DNA from: Mesorhizobium huakuii
GTDB lineage: Bacteria > Pseudomonadota > Alphaproteobacteria > Rhizobiales > Rhizobiaceae
Reading direction: 5' to 3'
DNA: 64,000 nt
Assembly: GCF_030160235.1 (NCBI RefSeq)
Contig: NZ_BSNY01000034.1
Coordinates: 124,001 to 188,000 of the forward strand
Shown: piece after piece, positions 25,316-33,831 of the stretch
How positions within the stretch are numbered: position 1 is the stretch's first letter
How the letters are laid out: the number at the start of each line of letters is the position of its first letter
Made by a program: the position numbers and the translations under genes
Notes under the pieces: model-generated
Databases searched by the model: none
The model's input: only the letters and a program-made list of their open reading frames with translations
Told to the model about the DNA's origin: nothing

Positions 25316-27461
25316 CGGCGAAGGTCAGGCGCCGGCTTTCGCGGCGGCGCTGCAGCAGGCTGATCACGGCGCGACGCGCGCTTTCCAGGAAACGGTCCCA
25401 GCGGCTTGGATTGTGCACGACGTCAGCCCGGTAGAAGGACGGGCAAAGCACGGCGGCATCGGCGACCTCGCCGCAATTGCCGCAGCCGACGCAGTTCTGG
25501 TCGATCGAAGCCACCGGATCGTCGCGCAGCGGATCGTCAAGCGATTTCACCGACAGCGACGGGCAGCCCGACAACCGCATGCAGGCATGGTCGCCGGTGC
25601 AAATGTCCTCGTCGACCCCGAACTTCGGTTTAACCACCCGCTCGCCGCCCTTGATCGCCTTGTCGACCAGCGGTTTTTCGCGGCGCTGGCGGTTGAGCAT
25701 GCATTCGGACGAGGCGACGATGACCTTCGGCCCCTTCTCCTCCGTCGTCAGGGCCTCGCGCAACGTGTCCTGCATTTTGCCGACATCGTAGGTGCGGTCG
25801 ACATGGCGCAGCCATTTGACGCCCATGCCCTTCACCGCCTCGGTGATCGGATGCTTGGTCGACTTGGTCTTGTTGCCCGCGCGCGACGACAGGATGTCCT
25901 GCCCGCCGGTGGCGGCCGAGTAGAAATTGTCAACGATGACGATGACGCCGTCATTCTTGTTGAACACGGCATTGCCGATCGAGGACGTCAGGCCGTTGTG
26001 CCAGAAGCCGCCATCGCCGACGAAGGAGATCGAGCGACGCTTGGCGTCGGGTGAATTGAACGCCGAAGCAGAAGCCGGCCCTAGTCCATAGCCCATGGTG
26101 GTGGCGCCGAGCTCGAAGGGCGGCATGATCGAGAACAGATGGCAGCCAATGTCGGACGCGATGTGGTGTTTGCCGAGTTCCTGTTCGACCAGCTTGGTCG
26201 CGGCGAAGATCGGCCGCTCCGGGCAGCCGATACAGAAGCCCGGCGGACGGCCCGGCACGACATTGATCAGGTCCGCGGTGTCGACGCCGTCGCCGACCTT
26301 GTTGGGCGCGCGAACCTCGCCCGGCAGCAGATGCGGCGCCTCGGCGCGCAGGAAAGCACCGATGCCGTCGAGCATGACCTGACCGGTATATTCTCCGGCC
26401 ATCGGCAGATATTCCTTGCCGACCAGCCTGGAGCCACGCCCGGCCTTGTGCAGCATCGCGGCAAAAGCCTGTTCGATGTAGTTGGGCTGGCCTTCCTCGA
26501 CCACCAGGACGGCCTGCTTGCCTTCGCAGAAGGACAGGAACTCGTCGTCGATCAAGGGATAGACGGCGTTGAGCACGTAGAGCGGCACGTCGGTCTCGCC
26601 ATAGGTGTCGGCAAGGCCGAGACGCTGCAGCGCGCGGATGACGGAATTGTACATGCCGCCCTGCATGACGATGCCGACCGAGCCGTGATCCGAACCGAAG
26701 AACTCGTTGATCTTGTTCTTGCGGATGAAGTCCACCGCCGCCGGCCAGCGTTTTTGCACCTTCTCCTTCTCATGCAGGAAGGAGGCGGGCGGCAGCACGA
26801 TGCGCCCGGTGTCGCGGCGCGGCGCTTCCAGCGCGTCGGCCACTGTCATGGGCGGGCGCTTGTTGTCCTTGGCGATGAAATGGCCGTGGACATGGCAGCA
26901 GCGGATGCGCACCTGCAGCATCACAGGCGTGTTGGAAACCTCGGACAGCTCGAAGCCGTCCTCCACCGCCTTGACGATCGACGGCAGGTTGGGGCGCGGG
27001 TCGAGCAGCCAGACCTGGCTCTTCATGGCGAAGGCATGGCTGCGCTCCTGCATGATCGAGGAGCCTTCGCCATAGTCTTCGCCAACGATGATGAGCGCGC
27101 CGCCAGTGACGCCGCCGGAGGCGAGATTGGCGAGCGCATCGGAGGCGACGTTGGTGCCGACGGTCGATTTGAAGGTCGCGGCACCACGGATGGGATAGTG
27201 CACCGAGGCGGCCAGCATGGCGGTGGCGGTGGCTTCCGAGGCGCTCGCCTCGAAATGCACGCCGAGTTCGCCCAGAATATCCTGCGCGTCGGCCAGCACA
27301 TCCATCAGGTGGCTGATCGGCGCGCCCTGGTAGCCGCCGACATAGCCGACGCCGCATTGCAGCAGCGCCTTGGTGATGGCGAGGATGCCCTCGCCGGCAA
27401 ACTCCTCGCCGGCGCCGAGCCGGAGTTTTTCAACTTCCTTGGCAAAAGACCGTTCGGCCAT
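25308..27461 (-). CDS. iorA: Indolepyruvate:ferredoxin oxidoreductase, alpha subunit
   Basis: A 717-residue subunit with the thiamine-diphosphate site. The N-terminus holds the pyrimidine-binding part (CGVGYVGGYQGAPISHLMDV). The PP/Mg site is FVGDGGFWHNGLTSSIGNAV followed by VIVIVDNFYSAATGG. Two cysteine groups at the C-terminus (CTGDHACMRLSGC, CVGCGNCGEVADAAVLC) should bind two [4Fe-4S] clusters. Together with IorB it oxidatively decarboxylates an aryl 2-oxoacid with CoA, in the cytosol, passing electrons to ferredoxin or another acceptor. It follows marR by 45 bp on the same strand, in the operon that starts at the cyclase gene. The TTC-rich N-terminal region is complete; ATG 27461. Confidence 0.88.
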   Translation of the reverse strand: MAERSFAKEVEKLRLGAGEEFAGEGILAITKALLQCGVGYVGGYQGAPISHLMDVLADAQDILGELGVHFEASASEATATAMLAASVHYPIRGAATFKSTVGTNVASDALANLASGGVTGGALIIVGEDYGEGSSIMQERSHAFAMKSQVWLLDPRPNLPSIVKAVEDGFELSEVSNTPVMLQVRIRCCHVHGHFIAKDNKRPPMTVADALEAPRRDTGRIVLPPASFLHEKEKVQKRWPAAVDFIRKNKINEFFGSDHGSVGIVMQGGMYNSVIRALQRLGLADTYGETDVPLYVLNAVYPLIDDEFLSFCEGKQAVLVVEEGQPNYIEQAFAAMLHKAGRGSRLVGKEYLPMAGEYTGQVMLDGIGAFLRAEAPHLLPGEVRAPNKVGDGVDTADLINVVPGRPPGFCIGCPERPIFAATKLVEQELGKHHIASDIGCHLFSIMPPFELGATTMGYGLGPASASAFNSPDAKRRSISFVGDGGFWHNGLTSSIGNAVFNKNDGVIVIVDNFYSAATGGQDILSSRAGNKTKSTKHPITEAVKGMGVKWLRHVDRTYDVGKMQDTLREALTTEEKGPKVIVASSECMLNRQRREKPLVDKAIKGGERVVKPKFGVDEDICTGDHACMRLSGCPSLSVKSLDDPLRDDPVASIDQNCVGCGNCGEVADAAVLCPSFYRADVVHNPSRWDRFLESARRAVISLLQRRRESRRLTFADA

Positions 27462-27506
27462 TTTTCCAACCTTCCGTTGCCGGCCGATGCCCGCCGGCGC
27501 GTACGT

Positions 27507-27989
27507 CTAGATGTCGTGCTTGCGAATGTTCTTGAGCATCTTCAAGAGCGTGGCGATGAGTGCCGCATATTCGGCGTCGTCGATGTCGTCGAACATCGCC
27601 TCGAACGCGTCATGCATGGCCGGCCATGCGCGCGCGAACTCGGCGCGGCCCTCATCGGTCAGGAAGACATGGCGGATGCGGCTGTCGGTGACACCCTGCT
27701 CGCGCCGCACGAAGCCTTGCCCCTCCAACGTGTCGAGCGTGCGGCTCAAGGTCGACTGCTCGATGACCGTGTAGACCGAGAGATCGTTGACGGTGACGCC
27801 GTCGGTGACCGACAGCACGGCAAGCGTGCGCACCTGCGGAATGGTCAGGCCCTGCTTGCGGAAATCGTCGCGCAAGGTGGCGTTGTAGCGGCCCATGATG
27901 CGGTTCATCAGATAGGGCGCGAATTGCTGCAGGCCGATCTGGCCGAGCGTCGAAATGCGCTGGCGCTTTTCCGCTACCTTCTGCTCCAT
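27507..27989 (-). CDS. MarR family transcriptional regulator
   Basis: A 160-residue winged-helix regulator. The dimerisation helix region (LQQFAPYLMNRIMGRYN) precedes the wing domain: LTIPQVRTLAVLSVTDGVTV, the recognition part LSVYTVIEQSTLSRTLDTLE, then FVRREQGVTDSRIRHVFLTDEG with the family wing. ATG 27989 overlaps the stop of the upstream FAD oxidoreductase gene by one base (TGATG), so it is translated with the operon. It is a good candidate for the repressor that binds the TTTxAAGCxTxAAA palindromes at 30497, 38127, 45299 and 46191, responding to an aromatic ligand or CoA ester. Confidence 0.88.
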   Translation of the reverse strand: MEQKVAEKRQRISTLGQIGLQQFAPYLMNRIMGRYNATLRDDFRKQGLTIPQVRTLAVLSVTDGVTVNDLSVYTVIEQSTLSRTLDTLEGQGFVRREQGVTDSRIRHVFLTDEGRAEFARAWPAMHDAFEAMFDDIDDAEYAALIATLLKMLKNIRKHDI

Positions 27990-29560
27990 CACAGCCTCCC
28001 TGACAGGAGAAAGCCGGAGCCGCCGCCGAGACCCGCGCCCGGATGAGTCGAGGCGCCGATATGGTAGAGGTCCTTGATGCCGGTCTGGTGGTTGCGGCTG
28101 GTCTTGAACGGCCGCCACACGAAGGACTGGTCGATGGTCGACGACCCGCCATAGGGATCGCCGCCGACCAGATTGATGTTCATCGCTTCGAGATCGGCCG
28201 GCGAATAGGCGCGGCGCGCAATCACACTGTCCTTGAAGCCGTCAATGTGGCTGGCGAGGATCGCTTCGGCGCGGTCGGCATAGGCCTCGCGCAATGCTTC
28301 GGTCCATTGCCCGTCAGCCGGGGCCTGCAGCTTGCCGGCGGCATCGCCCTTGATGTGGCGAGGCGCCTCGGGCAGTTGCAGCCATAGGATCGCCTTGCCT
28401 TGCGGGCAGCGCGACGGGTCGAGCGCGTGCGGCTGGCCGACGCAGATGGTCGGCACGTCCGGCAGCAAGCCGCGCACCGCCTCGTTGCAGGCTTTCGACA
28501 CGCCATCGAGCCCCGGCGTCAGGTGCAGCAGCGCCACCATGTCCAGTCCTTCGCCGCGCCATGCCGGTGGTCTGTCCAGGGCATAGTGGATCTGGAAATT
28601 GCCCTTGCCGTAGCGGTATTGCCGGGTCGCCTCGGCATCGGCCTTGGGTGCCTCGCTGCCCAGCAGCCGGCCATAAAGCTGCGTCGGCGTGACCGAGCAG
28701 ATGACGCTCTTTTTCGCATGGACCGTTTCGCCGGAGGCGAGCCGCACGCCGGTGGCGCGACCACCAGCCAGGATGATGGAGGCAACGTCCGCTTCGGTGG
28801 AGATGACGCCCCCCCGCTCGACGATCAATGCCTCGAAGGCCGACAGCAGGTTCTTCGCCCCGCCCTTGACGATCGGGGCGCCTGCGGCTTCGAGCGCGAA
28901 GGCGATAACCTTGGCGATCTGGCCGGAGAAGGCATCTTCCGGCGCAAGCCCGGCATGCAGCACCCAGGGCGCCCAGAGCGCGCGGATGGTCTCGGACTGG
29001 TAGGTGCTTTCCAGCCAGCCGCGCGCCGGCACCAGCGCTTCACCGAGAAAGGCGGCAAGGCCCCGTGAGCCGCGCCGCCAGGCATCGCCGGCCAAAAGCT
29101 TGGCAGTCGGGTAGGACCACAGGCTGCCGCCGAGCAGGCCGAACAGCAGGCCGGCATTGCGCTCGATGCCGCCGACATCGTCGGCGTGCCGGTCGCCATC
29201 ACCCGCCGCGATCGCATTGAGGGCGGCGACATTGGCGGCGCGGTCGGTGCTGAGCACGGCGTGGCTGCCGTCCGGCCGCAGCACGCCGGTCGGCGTCCCG
29301 GTGTGGCAGAACTCCAGCCCGTGCCGGGCAAGGTCGCCGCCCAATGCGGCAAAGGCCGGTGAGGTGATGAACAGCACGAAGGTCGTCGCCATCACATCAT
29401 GGATGAAGCCGGGCGCGGTGATCTCCTCGGTGCGCATGCAGCCGCCGATGCGGTCGTTACGCTCCAGCACCAGCACCTTGGCGCCCTTCCCGCCAAGCAT
29501 CGCCGCGCAGACCAGCGCGTTGATGCCGCTGCCGACGATGATGTGATCGGGCGCTTTCAT
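27989..29560 (-). CDS. Phytoene-desaturase-like FAD-dependent oxidoreductase (copy 1)
   Basis: A 523-residue flavoprotein. The N-terminal dinucleotide motif is VGSGINALVCAAMLGGKGAKVLVLE (GxGxxA type), followed by RNDRIGGCMRTEE. It ends with HPGAGLGGGSGFLLSGRL, the C-terminal FAD-binding loop of the phytoene desaturase/amine-oxidase group. It should oxidise a small organic substrate rather than a carotenoid, since no carotenoid genes are near. It resembles the protein at 30527-32101 along its length (HLTPGLDGVSKACNEAV against HLSPSLDAMSRTYQQAM). It lies between the cyclase and marR genes in one operon. Confidence 0.8.
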   Translation of the reverse strand: MKAPDHIIVGSGINALVCAAMLGGKGAKVLVLERNDRIGGCMRTEEITAPGFIHDVMATTFVLFITSPAFAALGGDLARHGLEFCHTGTPTGVLRPDGSHAVLSTDRAANVAALNAIAAGDGDRHADDVGGIERNAGLLFGLLGGSLWSYPTAKLLAGDAWRRGSRGLAAFLGEALVPARGWLESTYQSETIRALWAPWVLHAGLAPEDAFSGQIAKVIAFALEAAGAPIVKGGAKNLLSAFEALIVERGGVISTEADVASIILAGGRATGVRLASGETVHAKKSVICSVTPTQLYGRLLGSEAPKADAEATRQYRYGKGNFQIHYALDRPPAWRGEGLDMVALLHLTPGLDGVSKACNEAVRGLLPDVPTICVGQPHALDPSRCPQGKAILWLQLPEAPRHIKGDAAGKLQAPADGQWTEALREAYADRAEAILASHIDGFKDSVIARRAYSPADLEAMNINLVGGDPYGGSSTIDQSFVWRPFKTSRNHQTGIKDLYHIGASTHPGAGLGGGSGFLLSGRL

Positions 29561-29615
29561 TGACAGTTGCTCTCGACCGTCGGGCGCATGATCTTCTCCC
29601 GAAGACCCCCTCGCT

Positions 29616-30407
29616 CTATTTTCCCGACACCAGCGCCAGCGCGCGGATCGGGCTGCCGGTGCCGTGCTCGATCTTGAGCGGCGCCGCGATCAGGATGGCG
29701 CCTTTCGGCGGCAGCTGGTCGAGATTGCAGAGGCTGGCGAGGCCGTAGCGATTGGCCTTGTGCATCAGCGTGTGCGCCGGGAATGGCGGCTCCATGCCGC
29801 CGGCCTTGCCGGCATCGGTGCCGATCGTCTCCGAGCCCCAGCCCTTGATGTCCTTGGCGATCAGGTACTGGATGGCCTCGGCCGTCGGGCCGGGCGTGTG
29901 CGGGCCGGTCTCGTTGGCATTGAGGAACTCGGCTTCCGAGCCGTTGCGCTTGTACCAGTCGGTGCGCATCACCACCCATTCGCCGGCGTTGATGGCGCCA
30001 TGCTTGGCTTCCCACGCCTTGATGTGGTCGACGGTGAGCAGGAAATCATGGTCGGCGGCGGCTTCCTTGGAGCAGTCGATGACATTGACCGGTCCGACGA
30101 AATTCTGCGCCGGGATGGTGTCGGTGGCGCCGTCCGGATAATCCTTGCCGGTGATCCAATGCTGCGGCGCATCGAAATGCGTGCCCGAATGCTCGCCGAG
30201 CTTCAGCCAGTTCCACGCCCACCACGGACCGTTCTTGTCATAGCGGGAGATCGAATGGATCTCGACCTTCGGCGTGTCGACGGCGAGTTCCGGCGGCAGC
30301 TTGATCAGCGGCGTGTCGGGCCCGAGTTGCGCCGAAAGGTCAACCACCTTGATGGCGCCTGACAGCAACTGGCCGGCGACTTCGCCGAGGAGTTTTTGGG
30401 TGTCCAT
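29616..30407 (-). CDS. Cyclase family metal-dependent hydrolase, isatin-hydrolase-like
   Basis: A 263-residue protein of the cyclase/kynurenine-formamidase superfamily. The metal-site motif is HSGTHFDAPQHW, about residue 85-96, preceded by WWAWNWLKLGE and followed by WITGKDYPDG; PVNVIDCSKEAAADHDFL and the C-terminal APLKIEHGTGSPIRALAL also fit. Length and the Trp-rich stretch before the motif are closer to isatin hydrolases (isatin to isatinate) than to the shorter KynB formamidases. It is the first gene of the minus-strand catabolic operon (cyclase, FAD oxidase, marR, iorA, iorB). ATG 30407 was chosen; an upstream in-frame start at 30440 lacks a ribosome site. KynB-like formamidase is the main alternative. 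Confidence 0.75.
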   Translation of the reverse strand: MDTQKLLGEVAGQLLSGAIKVVDLSAQLGPDTPLIKLPPELAVDTPKVEIHSISRYDKNGPWWAWNWLKLGEHSGTHFDAPQHWITGKDYPDGATDTIPAQNFVGPVNVIDCSKEAAADHDFLLTVDHIKAWEAKHGAINAGEWVVMRTDWYKRNGSEAEFLNANETGPHTPGPTAEAIQYLIAKDIKGWGSETIGTDAGKAGGMEPPFPAHTLMHKANRYGLASLCNLDQLPPKGAILIAAPLKIEHGTGSPIRALALVSGK

Positions 30408-30496
30408 GGTCTTCTGTTCCCTCTTTTCGATGATGATCAAGGCTCGTCTCGGCCCTTAATATCCTACTAGACGAAAACATATGCATCTGCAATTAT

Positions 30497-30510
30497 CTTT
30501 AAGCATAAAG
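30497..30510. promoter_or_regulatory. MarR-type operator, site 1 (divergent promoter region)
   Basis: CTTTAAGCATAAAG, a 14-bp imperfect palindrome with six of seven pairs matching, between the cyclase operon (minus) and the second FAD oxidoreductase (plus). It lies 16 bp before the GTG start at 30527 and shares the TTTxAAGCxTxAAA core with sites at 38127, 45299 and 46191. Confidence 0.65.
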
Positions 30511-30526
30511 GAAATGGGAACGGGGC

Positions 30527-32101
30527 GTGAGCGAGTTCGACGCCATCTTTGTCGGGGCGGGCCACAACAGTCTGGCATGCGCCGCGCATCTGGCGCTCAA
30601 AGGCTGGAAAACCGGGATTTTCGAACGCAACGCAACAATCGGCGGCGCCGTCCAGACCCGCGAATTCACCCTTCCGGGCTTCCGGCACGATTTTGGCGCG
30701 ATGAATCTGAGCCTGTTTGCCGGCTCTGCCTTCCACCGGAAATATGCAAATGAATTGAAAGCACAGGGACTGGAATTCGCCCCGGTCGCCGACTGTTTCG
30801 CCAGCGCCTTTCCGGACGGACGCTGGTTCGGCGTCAGCAACGACCTGGAAAAAACCGCCACGCGGATGGCCGCCTTCTCCGCCGCCGACGCAGCAGCATG
30901 GCTCCGGCTGGTTGCCGCCTTCCCGGCCGAGGCCGAACATCTGTTCCGGCTGCTGGGTTCGCCAATGAGCGCCCGCGCGCTGGCCGGCACGGCGTGGAAC
31001 CTGTGGCGCAAGAAGGGCATGTCCGGCGCGCTCGACACCGGCCGGCTGCTGCTGTCGTCGCCACGCGCCTGGCTGGAGGAGACGTTCGAGTCGCCGCATG
31101 TGCGGGCAACGCTCGCCACCTGGGGCATGCATCTCGATTTCGCCCCCGACATCGCCGGCGGCGCGGTGTTCCCCTATCTGGAATCGATGGCCAACCAAAG
31201 CTTCGGCATGGTGCTGGGCAAGGGCGGGGCCGATACGATCATCCGCGCGCTGTCGGGCATGGTGACGTCGGCCGGCGGCAAGATCGTCACAGGCGCCGAA
31301 GTGGCCGAGATCACCATTTCCGCCGGCAAGGCGACCGGGGTGCGGCTCGCTTCAGGTGAAACGCATACCGCGACCAAAGCGGTTATCGCCGGCGTCGCGC
31401 CCAAGGCACTGGCCGGCAGGCTGCTGTCCGGCGGTTCCGGCAATGCCGGCTTCGACACGGCGATGAAAAAGTTTCGGTACGCGCCAGGCACGATGATGAT
31501 CCACCTGGCGCTGGACGACCTGCCGGACTGGCGTGCCGGGGCCGAGTTGCGGCAGTTCGCCTATGTGCATCTGTCGCCGTCGCTCGACGCCATGTCGCGC
31601 ACCTATCAGCAGGCGATGGCCGGCACCCTGCCTGACGAACCGGTGCTGGTCGTCGGCCAACCGACCGCGATCGATCCGACCCGCGCGCCTCAGGGCAAGC
31701 ATGTGCTGTGGGTGCAGGTGCGCATGCTGCCTGCCGAGATCCTGGGCGATGCCGCAGGCAAGATCGCGGCCGGACATTGGGACCAGGTGAAGGACACCTA
31801 CGCCGAGCGCGTGCTCGGCATCATTGAGACCTATGCGCCCGGCCTGCGGAGCAAAATCCTCGGCCGCTCGGTGTTCTCGCCCATCGACCTCGAGCGCGAG
31901 AACCCGAACCTTGTCGGCGGCGACCAGGTCTGCGGCAGCCACCATCTGGCGCAGAACTTTTTGTTCCGCCCGGCGCGTGGCTATGCCGGCTGGAACACGC
32001 CGGTCGGCAATCTGCATCTCACGGGAGCCGCGACATGGCCGGGCGCCGGCACCGGCGCGGCCTCGGGTTTCATGCTCGCGCAACAGCTTGGCGGGAGGTA
32101 G
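30527..32101 (+). CDS. Phytoene-desaturase-like FAD-dependent oxidoreductase (copy 2)
   Basis: A 524-residue flavoprotein starting SEFDAIFVGAGHNSLACAAHL, with the GxGxxS/A dinucleotide motif at about residues 9-14, RNATIGGAVQTREFTLPGFRHD, and a C-terminal GAATWPGAGTGAASGFMLAQQL loop typical of the phytoene desaturase/NAD(P)-FAD oxidoreductase family. GTG 30527 follows a GGGAACGGGG site. The operator at 30497 lies directly upstream. It is probably the first gene of the plus-strand arm with the ABC importer. It resembles the copy at 27989-29560, so the divergent arms each carry one; the two may act on successive intermediates or as a heteromer. Confidence 0.8.
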   Translation: MSEFDAIFVGAGHNSLACAAHLALKGWKTGIFERNATIGGAVQTREFTLPGFRHDFGAMNLSLFAGSAFHRKYANELKAQGLEFAPVADCFASAFPDGRWFGVSNDLEKTATRMAAFSAADAAAWLRLVAAFPAEAEHLFRLLGSPMSARALAGTAWNLWRKKGMSGALDTGRLLLSSPRAWLEETFESPHVRATLATWGMHLDFAPDIAGGAVFPYLESMANQSFGMVLGKGGADTIIRALSGMVTSAGGKIVTGAEVAEITISAGKATGVRLASGETHTATKAVIAGVAPKALAGRLLSGGSGNAGFDTAMKKFRYAPGTMMIHLALDDLPDWRAGAELRQFAYVHLSPSLDAMSRTYQQAMAGTLPDEPVLVVGQPTAIDPTRAPQGKHVLWVQVRMLPAEILGDAAGKIAAGHWDQVKDTYAERVLGIIETYAPGLRSKILGRSVFSPIDLERENPNLVGGDQVCGSHHLAQNFLFRPARGYAGWNTPVGNLHLTGAATWPGAGTGAASGFMLAQQLGGR

Positions 32102-32212
32102 GCTCCGACGATTTTATCGAGGCGACGAGAGGCAAGGCGCTGCTGCCCACGAAGCCTGAACCAACGAACGGATAGTGCCGCGCAAAGACAATAACCAACA
32201 AGGGGAACGACC

Positions 32213-33742
32213 ATGAAAATCAACAGACGCGAATTGCTGGGATACAGTGCCGCGGCACTTGGCGTGGCCGCGGTTGGCCTGCCCAAAATGGCCAAGGCCG
32301 CCGCCGGTGAACTGACCATCGCCTACAATGTCAACCTGCCGTCCTGGGATCCGACAACCGGACCCTCGGCCGTCAATCCGACGATCCAGGGTCTCTACCA
32401 GTCGGTGTTCGACCAGATCATCCCGCAAAAGCCCGACCTGTCCTTCGCACCCGGCCTGCTCACCGAATGGGGCTGGAACGACGACCGCACCAAGGTGATG
32501 ATGACGGTGCGCGAGGGCGTGAAATGGCATGACGGCTCACCCTTCACGCCCGAGGACGTGGTCTGGTCGCTGCAGCGCGCGGGCGACGAAAAGACCGGCA
32601 ACCCGATCCAGTTCGTCTGGAAGAACGTCAACAACTTCAAGATCGACGGCAACAAGATCACGGGCGACGTGGTGCAGTTCGACCCGGTCTATTTCAAGTG
32701 GATGTCTTTCCTGACCGGCTACATCCTGCCGAAGGCCTATTACGAGAAGGTGGGTGCGGAAGGTTTCGAGAAGGCGCCGATCGGCACCGGCCCCTACATG
32801 GTGGAGAAATTCGAGCGCAACGCCTTCCTGCGGCTGAAGGCCAACCCGCACTACTGGGGCGGCAAGCCGGCTTTCGAGAATGTGACGATCAAGTTCGTCA
32901 CCGACGCGGCGAGCCGTGTCGCCGAGATCGAATCCGGTTCCTCGCAGGTGACGCTCGAAATCCCCTATGAGGAATATGACCGGCTGATCGCCAAGGACGG
33001 ACTTGCCGGCTCGATCAAGAATGTCTCCGACATCGGCATGATCTTCTTCAACAACAAGGACGCCATGCTCGACAAGAATGTCCGCCAGGCAGCGGTCATG
33101 GCAGTGGACAAGGAGCTTCTGGTCAAGCGGTTGCTGCGCGGCTACGGCCAGCCGATCGACACGCTGGAGACGCCGGAATATGCCGCCTACGATCCGTCGA
33201 TCAAGGTCGAGCACAATCCGGAAAAGGCCAAGGAATTGCTTGCCGCCTCCGGCTATTCGACCAAGAAGCCGGCGAAGTTCACCATCCAGACGACCAAGGG
33301 CTTCAAGCCCAAGGATTACGAGATGGTGCAGGCGATCGTCGGCATGTGGCGCAAGGTCGGTATCGAGGCCGAGATCGAGGTCTACGAGATCGCCAAGCAC
33401 TACGAACTGCGCGCCGCCCACAAGCTGGCGCCGGCGGCGTTCTACAACTGGGGCAATTCCATCGGCGATCCGACCACGTCGACCGGCTTCGCCATGTTCG
33501 GGCCCTCGCCGCACTCGTCCTGGAAGACCGACGACCTCGACGCCAAGATCGGCCCGCTGTGGGGCGAGAAGGACGAGGCCAAGCGCATCGCCGGCTGGAA
33601 AGCGGTCGACAAGTACATCGCCGAACAGGCCTATGTGCTGCCGCTCATCCAGTACGCACAGCCGATCGTGCACTCGAAGAAGGTCAATGTCGTGCAGCAC
33701 ATTTCCGGTGCGCTGCTGCCGGCCCTGATGACCCCGGCCTGA
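32213..33742 (+). CDS. Peptide/nickel-type ABC transporter substrate-binding protein
   Basis: A 509-residue SBP_bac_5 (cluster C) binding protein with a twin-arginine-like leader: INRRELLGYSAAALGVAAVG with a cleavage region near MAKAAAGE (about 30). Family hallmarks are PSWDPTTGPSAVN, LLTEWGWNDDRTKVMMTVREGVKWHDGSPFTPEDVVWS and IGTGPYMVEKF. Family members bind peptides but also opines, sugars and aromatic compounds. Location in the regulon between an FAD oxidase and catabolic enzymes suggests an indolic or amino-aromatic ligand; this is inference. Its own permeases and ATPases follow at once. Confidence 0.88.
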   Translation: MKINRRELLGYSAAALGVAAVGLPKMAKAAAGELTIAYNVNLPSWDPTTGPSAVNPTIQGLYQSVFDQIIPQKPDLSFAPGLLTEWGWNDDRTKVMMTVREGVKWHDGSPFTPEDVVWSLQRAGDEKTGNPIQFVWKNVNNFKIDGNKITGDVVQFDPVYFKWMSFLTGYILPKAYYEKVGAEGFEKAPIGTGPYMVEKFERNAFLRLKANPHYWGGKPAFENVTIKFVTDAASRVAEIESGSSQVTLEIPYEEYDRLIAKDGLAGSIKNVSDIGMIFFNNKDAMLDKNVRQAAVMAVDKELLVKRLLRGYGQPIDTLETPEYAAYDPSIKVEHNPEKAKELLAASGYSTKKPAKFTIQTTKGFKPKDYEMVQAIVGMWRKVGIEAEIEVYEIAKHYELRAAHKLAPAAFYNWGNSIGDPTTSTGFAMFGPSPHSSWKTDDLDAKIGPLWGEKDEAKRIAGWKAVDKYIAEQAYVLPLIQYAQPIVHSKKVNVVQHISGALLPALMTPA

Positions 33743-33759
33743 TATCGGCCTGGCTTGCC

Positions 33760-33785
33760 GCGCGCCGTCCATAGCGACGGCGCGC
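33760..33785 (+). promoter_or_regulatory. Stem-loop between binding protein and permease genes
   Basis: GCGCGCCGTC (33760-33769) and GACGGCGCGC (33776-33785) form a 10-bp stem with a six-base loop, 17 bp after the stop. No T-tract, so partial read-through and 3'-end protection of the binding-protein mRNA is likely, giving more binding protein than permease. Confidence 0.6.
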
Positions 33786-33831
33786 ATATTCTACCAGGCA
33801 TACGAGCCAGTGGGCTCCTGCAAAGATTTAC

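Noticed and set aside
23750-27461. Indolepyruvate oxidation to indoleacetyl-CoA as the main role of IorAB
   Set aside because: Possible by family name, but no aminotransferase for tryptophan or indoleacetyl-CoA-using gene is nearby, while an aryl-2-oxoacid to aryl-CoA step links the cyclase to the aminobenzoyl-CoA enzyme.
29616-30407. Kynurenine formamidase (KynB) and a tryptophan-kynurenine pathway
   Set aside because: The metal motif alone fits, but no kynureninase or tryptophan dioxygenase is present and the length and Trp-rich segment favour an isatin-hydrolase-like enzyme; kept only as an alternative.
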